Below are positions 18,535-26,600 of a DNA stretch of 64,000 bases, one piece after another. The stretch spans positions 62,001-126,000 of the forward strand of contig SPQJ01000003.1 in NCBI GenBank assembly GCA_004570425.1, written 5' to 3'. The DNA is from Bacillus sp. AZ43. Lineage in GTDB: Bacteria > Actinomycetota > Actinomycetes > Mycobacteriales > Geodermatophilaceae. Made by a program: the position numbers and the translations under genes. How positions within the stretch are numbered: the first letter of the stretch is position 1; every line of letters starts with the position of its first letter. The notes beneath the pieces were generated by a model. The model did no database searches and was not told the origin of the DNA. It worked only from the letters and a program-made list of their open reading frames with translations.

Positions 18535-21500
18535 CCCGAAGATCAGGACCTTCCGCGAGGTGGTGCCCCTCATCTACTCGTGGAGGACTCCTGACGTCCC
18601 CAAGTACTCGGGCTGGGAGAAGATCGGCTACACCGAGCAGGACAGCGCCGACGCCCGCATCGCCCAGCAGGCGAGCCAGATGTCGGTCGAGAAGCAGAAG
18701 GTCTGGTCTCGCCGTGCCTTGTTCACCACCGAGGCCGGAGGGCGGTTCACAGACACGGACTTCCACGCCTTCCTGAAGCAGCAGGGCGTGGTCCGAGAGA
18801 CCGCTCCCAAGCGGACCGAATGGCACCGCTTCGCCGGCGCTCCTCGGACGTCGCTCGACTACTTGAACGACTTCGCAGGGCAGGACTTCGGCGACCTCCA
18901 GGCCGGCGGCGAAGACGACTACGTCCTCAGGCCGGAGCAGCGTGCCGCCGTGGACCAGGCCGTCGCGGCCTTCTCCGCAGGATCGGCGGAGGCACTGTGG
19001 AACGCGAAGCCCAGGTTCGGCAAGACGCTCACGGCCTACCACCTCATGCGGGAACTGGACGTCAAGACGGTCCTCATCGTCACCAACCGCCCCGCCATCG
19101 CGAACAGCTGGTACGACGACTTCACGCGCTTCATCGGCCACCAGACGACCTTCAAGTTCGTCTCCGAGTCCCCCTCGCTCGACGACCGTTCGCCCATGTC
19201 CCGCGAGCAGTGGCGCCATTTCTGCGCCGACCGTGCGGACGCCCGCGTCGTCGAGTTCGTCTCCCTCCAGGACCTCAAGGGGTCGCAGTACTTCGGCGGG
19301 TACTACCCCAAGCTCAAGCACATCGCCGACCTCCATTGGGACCTCCTCGTCGTCGACGAGGCCCACGAAGGCGTCGACACGACCAAGACCGACATCGCGT
19401 TCGACCAGATCAAGCGCAGCCGGACCCTGCACCTGTCGGGCACGCCGTTCAAGGCGCTCGCGTCAGGAAGGTTCGCCTCCGGCGAGATCTTCAACTGGAC
19501 GTACGAGGACGAGCAGACCGCCCGCCGTGAGTGGGTTGGCGACGGCCAAGACAACCCCTACGCCGCACTGCCGACGCTCAATCTGCTGACCTACCAGCTC
19601 TCCCGCATGATCACCGACCGCCTGGACGAAGGGGTGGCGATCGAGGGGGACGAAGCGAACGTGGACTACACGTTCGACCTCAACGAGTTCTTCAGCACCA
19701 AGGACAACGGCTACTTCGAGTACGAAGCCGACGTCATCAAGTTCCTCGACCGCCTCGCGACGAACGAGAAGTACCCGTTCTCGACCCCAGAGCTCCGGGA
19801 CGAGGTCCGGCACTCCTTCTGGCTGCTCAACCGCGTCGCCTCAGCGAGGGCGCTGGAGCGCCTCCTCAAGGCGCACGAGGTCTTCAAGGACTACACCGTC
19901 GTCCTGGCCGCAGGCGACGGGCGCTCCGACGAGTCCGACCCTGCTGCCATCGGAAAGTCGTTGGGCAGGGTGCGGAAGGCCATTGCCGACGCCGAGGCCG
20001 TCGGCGGAAAGACCATCACCCTGTCCGTGGGCCAGCTCACGACAGGCGTCACGGTCCCGGAGTGGACAGCGGTGATCATGCTGTCCAACCTCACGTCGCC
20101 GGCCCAGTACATGCAGGCCGCCTTCCGCGCGCAGAACGCCTGCACCTTCGAGCGCGGCGGAACGGTCTTCCAGAAGCAGAACGCCTACATCTTCGACTTC
20201 GCGCCCGAACGAACTCTGACGATGTTCGACGCCTTCGCCAACAACCTCAGCCCGAACCCCTCGGGAGACCCCGGGGTGCGGCAGGAGAACATCCGCAGGC
20301 TGCTGAACTTCTTCCCGGTCCTCGGTGAGGACTCCGAGGGGCGGATGATCGAACTTGATGCGGGGCAGGTGCTCGCGTTCCCGCAGGTCTTCAAGGCCCG
20401 TGAGGTCGTTCGCCGCGGCTTCCTGTCGAACCTTCTGTTCGCCAACGTCGCCGGCATCTTCCGCTACTCGGAGCACCTCAAGGAGATCCTTGAGAAGCTG
20501 CCCGCCGCGAAGGGGAACCGGGCCACCGCCGGGCAGACGATCGACCTGCCCGAGCCACCGCCCACGACCGACCGAGACGGCAACGTGCTGGTCGACGTGG
20601 AGACCGTCATCAACCCCAAGGTGGCAGAGTTCGGCAAGCCCGTCTGGCGCATCGAGGACATCCCAACAGCTGACTTCGACGCCCCGGCGACCAAACTGGC
20701 GGCGGACATCGCCAAAGTCGTGACCGAGCACGCTCGGGAGAAGCGCGACGAGCTCAAGGACGCGTACGGACTGACCGCCGGGCAGGTCGAACGGGACGAG
20801 AGGCGCACCGAACAGGCAGTGAAGGCGAAGGTCGAGCGTGCGCTTGCCGAGCAGGCCATCGCGAAGAAGCACCTGGCTGACGAACTAGCCGAGGCCGCGA
20901 CCGAGGCCGAGGCGGCGGCCGTCGCGGCCAAGCGGGAAGAGCAGAAGCAGGCTTTCCAGAAGGACATCATCGCCATCGTCACCGCAACGATGGACGAAGT
21001 CGTCCCTGAGGTGGTCACGCGCGAAGAGACGAAGAAGGAGCAGAAGCTCGCGAACCAGACGATGGACGACTGCCGCTCCCACCTCCGCGGCTTCGCGCGG
21101 ACCATCCCGATGTTCCTCATGGCGTACGGCGATCGAGGCATGCGCCTCGCCAACTTCGACGACTACACGCCCGACGACGTCTTCCAGGAGATCACCGGTA
21201 TCTCGGAGGAAGAGTTCCGCCTCCTCCGCGACGGACAGGACGTCGTCGAGGAAAACGGAACGACGACCAGGATCCCCGGCCTCTTCGACGAGGCGGTCTT
21301 CGACCAGTCCGTCCAGGAGTTCCTGGACAAGAAGGAAGCGCTCGCCGACTACTTCGACGAGGAGCAGGTCGAGGACATCTTCGCGTACATCCCGCAGCAG
21401 AAGACCTCCCTTGTCTTCACGCCGCAGGCCGTCGTGAAGATGATGGTCGACTCGCTTGAGGCCGAGAACCCAGGCATCTTCAGTGACCCGGACAAGAAGT

Positions 21501-21805
21501 TCGCTGACCTGTTCTCCACCGCTGGCCTGTTCCTGATGGAGCTTGTGCGGCGGCTGGACACCGGCCTGGCCGCCAAGTTCCCGGACCAGGACGTGCGGCT
21601 ACGGCACATTCTGACTTCACAGATCTTCGAGATGAGCCACAACGAGATCCTCCACGACATCACCATTGAAGCGGTCTCCGGTGGCAACGCCGAACGCAGG
21701 CAATGGGTGAAGGAGTCTGGGCACTTCCGAGTCGGCAACCTCGCGCGGATGAGCCCAGCGGACCGGCAGAAGATGATCGGCGACATGCTGAGCGGAGATC
21801 GCTGA
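18527..21805 (+). CDS. GIY-YIG/SF2 helicase restriction protein
   Basis: 1092 residues from the GTG overlapping the preceding stop (VASPKIRTFREVVPLIYSWR). Residues about 10-90 look like a T5orf172/GIY-YIG nuclease (LIYSW, then WEKIGYTEQ). An SF2 helicase follows: NAKPRFGKT (about 159-167), LLVVDEAHEG (about 275) and the late motif TTGVTVPEWTAVIMLSN with QYMQAAFRAQNA (about 505-540). Residues about 770-830 are a charged coiled coil. The C-terminal 140 residues resemble a methylase N-terminus (SLVFTPQAVVKMMVDSLEAE, then FADLFSTAGLFLMELV, a motif I-like step). It probably supplies cleavage and translocation in the restriction system with its two neighbours. Confidence 0.75.
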   Translation: MASPKIRTFREVVPLIYSWRTPDVPKYSGWEKIGYTEQDSADARIAQQASQMSVEKQKVWSRRALFTTEAGGRFTDTDFHAFLKQQGVVRETAPKRTEWHRFAGAPRTSLDYLNDFAGQDFGDLQAGGEDDYVLRPEQRAAVDQAVAAFSAGSAEALWNAKPRFGKTLTAYHLMRELDVKTVLIVTNRPAIANSWYDDFTRFIGHQTTFKFVSESPSLDDRSPMSREQWRHFCADRADARVVEFVSLQDLKGSQYFGGYYPKLKHIADLHWDLLVVDEAHEGVDTTKTDIAFDQIKRSRTLHLSGTPFKALASGRFASGEIFNWTYEDEQTARREWVGDGQDNPYAALPTLNLLTYQLSRMITDRLDEGVAIEGDEANVDYTFDLNEFFSTKDNGYFEYEADVIKFLDRLATNEKYPFSTPELRDEVRHSFWLLNRVASARALERLLKAHEVFKDYTVVLAAGDGRSDESDPAAIGKSLGRVRKAIADAEAVGGKTITLSVGQLTTGVTVPEWTAVIMLSNLTSPAQYMQAAFRAQNACTFERGGTVFQKQNAYIFDFAPERTLTMFDAFANNLSPNPSGDPGVRQENIRRLLNFFPVLGEDSEGRMIELDAGQVLAFPQVFKAREVVRRGFLSNLLFANVAGIFRYSEHLKEILEKLPAAKGNRATAGQTIDLPEPPPTTDRDGNVLVDVETVINPKVAEFGKPVWRIEDIPTADFDAPATKLAADIAKVVTEHAREKRDELKDAYGLTAGQVERDERRTEQAVKAKVERALAEQAIAKKHLADELAEAATEAEAAAVAAKREEQKQAFQKDIIAIVTATMDEVVPEVVTREETKKEQKLANQTMDDCRSHLRGFARTIPMFLMAYGDRGMRLANFDDYTPDDVFQEITGISEEEFRLLRDGQDVVEENGTTTRIPGLFDEAVFDQSVQEFLDKKEALADYFDEEQVEDIFAYIPQQKTSLVFTPQAVVKMMVDSLEAENPGIFSDPDKKFADLFSTAGLFLMELVRRLDTGLAAKFPDQDVRLRHILTSQIFEMSHNEILHDITIEAVSGGNAERRQWVKESGHFRVGNLARMSPADRQKMIGDMLSGDR

Positions 21806-21806
21806 C

Positions 21807-22862
21807 ATGAGCAAGAAGTTCGACGTCGTCATCGGCAACCCGCCGTACCAGGAAGAGGCCCAGGGCGGGGGCACACGCGACACCCCGATCTATCACCTGT
21901 TCATGGATGCCGCGTACGAGGTCGGCAGCAAGGTCGTGCTCATCACGCCCGCGCGCTTCTTGTTCAACGCAGGCTTCACGCCCAAGGCGTGGAACGAGAA
22001 GATGTTGGCCGACGAGCATCTGAGCGTCGCTCACTATGAGCCTGACTCAAATCGTCTGTTCCCAGGGCTCTCGGACCCCATCAAGGCCGGCATCGCTGTT
22101 ACGTACCGCGATTCGGAGCGCAAGCTCGGCCCCATCGGGTTCTTCACCGGACATCCCGAGCTCAACGCGATCCTGCACAAGGTCCAGGAGTCGGGATCCG
22201 CCTTCATCGACACCCTCGGCATCACGAGCTCACGCTCATACCGCTACACAGCCAAGCTGTACGAGGACCACCAACAGGCACTTGCCCTGCGCCCTGAGGG
22301 CAACCAGGCCCTGGTCAACACCAACGCTTTCGAGATGTTCTCGTTCCTCTTCCACGCGGAGAAGCCCAGCGATGGCAACGAGTACGTGCAGCTCCTCGGA
22401 GTGATTAGGAACAGGCGCGCGGCCCGCTGGATCCGCAGCGACTACATCACCGGCCCCGCCAGCTTCGACAGGTACAAGGTCTCGGTCCCAGCTGCGAACG
22501 GGTCGGGCTCGACAACTGACTTCTTCGGCGTCGCGTTGAACAACCCCACGGTCGTTGGGCCAGGTGTCGGGGTCACGCAGACCTTCATCACCATCGGCTC
22601 GTTCGACGCCGAAGCCGAGGCGCAGGCGTGCATGAAGTACCTCAAGTCCAAGTTCGCGAGAACGATGCTCGGCGTCCTGAAGGTCACCCAGCACAACCCG
22701 CGAAGCACCTGGAAGTTCGTTCCGGCGCAGGACTTCACCAAGTCCTCGGACATCGACTGGTCGAAGTCGATCGCCGAGATCGACCAGCAGCTGTACGCCA
22801 AATACGGCCTTGACTCCGAGGAGATCGCCTTCATCGAGGCCAAGGTCACGCCGCAGGAGTGA
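21807..22862 (+). CDS. Eco57I-type DNA methyltransferase, NPPY and recognition subunit
   Basis: 351 residues starting MSKKFDVVIGNPPYQEEAQG: the catalytic NPPY of N6-adenine methylases is at residues 11-14, almost at the start, so motif I must come from another chain (the helicase protein C-terminus or the 205-residue subunit). VVLITPARFLFNAG follows as in Eco57I-like enzymes. The C-terminal half (from about 190) is variable in such proteins and probably recognises DNA (GPGVGVTQTFITIGSF, then HNPRSTWKFVPAQDF). It starts one base after the helicase stop and is surely in the same operon. Confidence 0.8.
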   Translation: MSKKFDVVIGNPPYQEEAQGGGTRDTPIYHLFMDAAYEVGSKVVLITPARFLFNAGFTPKAWNEKMLADEHLSVAHYEPDSNRLFPGLSDPIKAGIAVTYRDSERKLGPIGFFTGHPELNAILHKVQESGSAFIDTLGITSSRSYRYTAKLYEDHQQALALRPEGNQALVNTNAFEMFSFLFHAEKPSDGNEYVQLLGVIRNRRAARWIRSDYITGPASFDRYKVSVPAANGSGSTTDFFGVALNNPTVVGPGVGVTQTFITIGSFDAEAEAQACMKYLKSKFARTMLGVLKVTQHNPRSTWKFVPAQDFTKSSDIDWSKSIAEIDQQLYAKYGLDSEEIAFIEAKVTPQE

Positions 22863-22964
22863 AGGCGAACAGGCAGCCTGCTGCGGCTTCGGCTCCCGGT
22901 AGAGCCCACACGTTCGAACCAGCCCGGGCAGCAGTGGCCGGAGGTCTGCGAGATCACGCTTCGC

Positions 22965-23078
22965 GTGTTCGCTGACAATGTGGCGGACCACTACCACCGC
23001 CGCAGGCGCCAAGACGCCCTCGGCCGCATGACCCCCATCGAGTTCGAGACACTGACCCAGGCCGCTCACGCGGCCTGA
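22965..23078 (+). pseudogene. Remnant of an IS3-type transposase C-terminus
   Basis: The last 37 codons of a frame, with DHYHRRRRQDALGRMTPIEF, match the end of IS3-family/rve transposases (YNxRRRHSALGxLTPxEFE). No D,D,E core is left upstream. It marks an old insertion just before the conjugation genes. Confidence 0.6.
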
Positions 23079-23237
23079 CCGCCCCTACCGAACAGAGGCA
23101 ACTGAAGTCCGGGCAGTCCCCATCGCTTGCCTACCGGCCGGTCGGGGTGGGCGGAAGTCCCATGTGGAGACAACGTGCGCCAACGCTCACTTCTGGGGCG
23201 AGAAACTGACTCTCTACGCACATGGTTTCGGAAGCGC

Positions 23238-23265
23238 GTGTCCCATAGGCCGCCTTCAGAGACAC
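23238..23265. repeat. Intergenic palindrome, type A copy 3 (inverted)
   Basis: GTGTC/GACAC arms; in reverse complement it shares GAAGGCGGC-TATGGGACAC with 14277 and 15400. It lies at the right boundary of the cargo region. Confidence 0.7.
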
Positions 23266-23558
23266 CGCGCCCGTCATGCCGCACTCGCCACCACGCCTGA
23301 TTCCGCGGTGTCTCATCGCGCGCGAACTGGCCGCCTCCCGAAGCTGGAGAACTGCAAGATCACGAGCCGACACACGTCTTGCATTTCGGCGGGCTGCTCG
23401 CCGGCAGTCTGCGGGCGAGGGGCAGAGGAAGGCGCCACCCCCGGTGGTGGCCTGCGGTCCGTGAGCGAAGTCTTGGTCGTCGCGCACAGAGATCCGTGTC
23501 AACTCCCCGACTCGGACAACGTCGAGGCCCTGGCCGGCGCTTCCGGGCCCCGGGGGCT

Positions 23559-23576
23559 ACTGGAGAAGTACGGCAG
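23559..23576 (+). promoter_or_regulatory. ACTGGAG-type operator before the relaxase (degenerate)
   Basis: ACTGGAG at 23559-23565 followed 11 bp later by ACGGCAG. It fits the pattern of better pairs at 43992, 44093, 56268 and 57016, about 40 bases before the chosen relaxase start. Confidence 0.4.
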
Positions 23577-23614
23577 TCCTAGTGGAGACCGCCTTCCTAC
23601 GGTCCGCAGGCGTG

Positions 23615-26600
23615 ATGACGCTGCACAAGCTGACCGCCGGGGACGGTTACACCTATCTCACGCGACAGGTGGCGGCGTTCGATGCCACGGAGCGGGGTCA
23701 CGTCGGGCTGGGCGACTACTACTCGCAGCGCGGCGAGTCCCCGGGGAGGTGGGCTGGCAATGGCCTGCCCGGGCTCAGCGGAGTCATCGCCGGCCAGTTC
23801 GTCGGCGAAGACCAGATGAAGTCGCTCTTCGGTGAGGGTCGACATCCCGACGCCGACCGGCTCGAGCAGGACGCCTTGGCCGGCGGACGGACGCCGGCGG
23901 AAGCACATGCCGCAGGATCTCTCGGGCGAGCCTTCTTCGTCTTCAGTGCTCGAGCCGACGGCTTCCGGGCGCGGTGCGCCCAGGGGTACGCCGCCTTCAA
24001 CGCTGCCCGCGGACAGCCCGCCACTACCCCGGTTCCGCACGATGACCGCGCGCAGATCCGCAGCGACCTGGCCCGGACCATGTTCACCGAGGCCTACGGC
24101 CGCGCTTGGCGCGATGCACGTGAGTTGTCGGGGTTCATCGCCCGAGTCTCGCGGCCGGCGACGACAGCGGTGGCCGGCTACGACCTGACCTTCTCCCCGG
24201 TCAAGTCGGTCTCGGCGTTGTGGGCGTTGGCGCCGCGGGAGGTGGCCGAGCAGATCGAGGCCGCCCATGCCACCGCGGTCGCCGACGCCCTGGCCTGGCT
24301 GGAGGACAGCGCCTGCTTCACCCGGCTCGGCACCGACGGGGTGCGGCAAGTCGAGACCACCGGGCTGATCGCCGCGGTGTTCACGCACCGCGACTCCCGC
24401 GCCGGTGACCCGGACCTGCACAGCCACGTGGCCGTGAGCAACAAGGTGCAGACCCGCGACGGGCGCTGGCGGGCGCTGGACGGGCGGGTGCTGCACAAGG
24501 CCGCTGTCGCCGCCTCCGAGCGCTACGACACCCGGCTGCAGGCGCACCTGGTCACCCGCCTGGGGATTCGATTCACCGACCGTCCCGGCATCACAACGGG
24601 CCGGCGGACGGTGCGGGAGATCGTCGGCATGGACCAACGCCTGCTGAGCGCGTGGTCGTCGCGGCGTCGGGACATCGACGCGCGGCGAGGCGTGTTGGCG
24701 GGCGAGTTCCAGCGCCACCACGGCCGGGCGCCCACGGCGGTGGAAGCGATCGGGCTGGCACAGCAGGCGACCCTGGAAACGCGCGGCCCCAAGCACGAGC
24801 CACGCTCTATCGGTGAGCAGCGGGCAACCTGGCGCCGAGAAGCCCTCGCCATCCTCGGCAGCCCGAATCGCGTCGACCGGATGCTGGGCCGGGTGCTGGG
24901 CGCGCGAGGGTCCCCGCGCCCGGGGGTAACCGAGGCCTGGGTCCAGTCGGCCGCCTCCCGGGTGCTGGACACCATCTCGGCTGGGCGGGCTACCTGGCAG
25001 ATGTGGCACGTGTGCGCCGAGGTGGAGCGGGTAGTGCGGGCCGCCGCCCTGCCTCCCGCTGAGGTGGACGTCGCGGTCACCCGGGTCACCGAGGAGGCGC
25101 TGTCCCCCGGCCTGTCCGTTCCCCTCGGTGAACGCGACCCGGTGGTCGAGCCGCCGGAGCTGCGCCGCTCGGACGGGGCCAGCGTCTATACCGTCGCCGG
25201 ATCCCGGCTCTACACCAGCCGGGCGGTGCTTGACGCCGAGGCGCTGCTGCTGGCGGCCGCGGGGCGCGGTGAGGGACGCCGCGCCGATCCGGCCACGGTG
25301 GAGCTGGCGCTGCTTGAGTCGACGGCCAACGGCGCGGAGCTCAATCCCGGCCAGGCGCAGCTGGTCCGTGAGCTGGCCTGCAGCGGTGCCCGAATGCAGC
25401 TGGCCCTCGCCCCGGCCGGCGCTGGTAAGACGACCGCGCTGGCCACCCTGGCCCGCACCTGGACCGCCGACGGCGGGACGGTGCTCGGGTTAGCGCCCTC
25501 CGCCGTGGCCACCGCCGGGCTGCGGGCTTGTCTTGGTGCACCTTGCGAGACGCTTACCAAGCTCGTCTGGTGCCTCGAGGCCGGACAAGCACCCGACTGG
25601 GTGGCCGGCATCGGGCCGACGACGCTGGTGGTCCTCGACGAAGCCGGCATGGCCGGCACTGTCGAGCTGGCCCGCGCGGCCGAGTACGTCTTGGGGCGGG
25701 GCGGATCGGTGCGCCTGGTCGGCGATCACCAGCAGCTGACCTCGGTTGCCGCCGGCGGCCTGCTGGCCGAGATCGCCGCCACCCATGGCGCGGTCACCCT
25801 CACCCAGTTGGTGCGCTTCGATGACCCGGCGGAGGCCGCGGCGACCGTCGCCGTCCGGGAGGGCGACACCCTCGGGCTGGGCTTCTATCTCGACTCCGGC
25901 CGGGTCCACGTCGGGGACCGGTCCACCTGCGCCGAGCAGGCCTACGCCGCCTGGGCCGCCGACCGCGACCGCGGTGTGGACGCGCTGCTGCTGGCCGCGA
26001 CCCGGGAGCTGGTCGCGCAGCTGAACCAGCGGGCGCGGGCTGACCGGCTGACCCGCGCCGCCTCCTCGCCGGGTGCGGAGGTCGAGCTGGCAGACGGCAC
26101 CCGGGTCGGCGCTGGGGACCCCATCATCACCCGCACCAACAACCGGCATTTGCCGATCACTGCCACCGAGTGGGTGAAGAACGGTGACCGGTTCGCCGTC
26201 CGGGCCGTCGGCGGCGACGGCTCCCTCGACGTCGTGCACACGGACACCGGACGGCGGATCAGCCTGCCGGCGGGCTACGTCGCCGAGCACGTGCAGCTCG
26301 GCTACGCGACTACGGTGCACGGCGCCCAGGGCGTCACCGCCGAGGTCTGCCACACCGTTCTCGGCGGCACCGAGTCCCGGCAGCTGCTCTATGTGGCGCT
26401 GTCCCGGGGGCGCGCCGCGAACCACCTATACCTGGCCACCATCGGCGACGGTGATCCGCACAGCATCGTCACCCCCGCCGCCGTGTCCCCGCCCACGGCC
26501 ACCGACCTGCTGGTCGGCATGCTCGCCCGCGACGGCGCCCAGACCTCCGCGGCCGGCGCCCGCCGGGCACTGGCTGACCCGGCCGAGCTGCTGCACGAGG

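Larger units (their letters stand above)
23079..23614. other. Region upstream of the relaxase
   Basis: About 535 bases between the transposase remnant and the relaxase start. It contains a type A palindrome (23238-23265) and an ACTGGAG pair (23559-23576). MobF elements often keep oriT next to the relaxase gene, so this is a reasonable place to look, but I could not identify a nic site. Confidence 0.45.

Noticed and set aside
23164-23835. Plus-strand frame of 223 codons before the relaxase
   Set aside because: Its composition is unlike the neighbouring genes, and its second half is a shadow of the relaxase.
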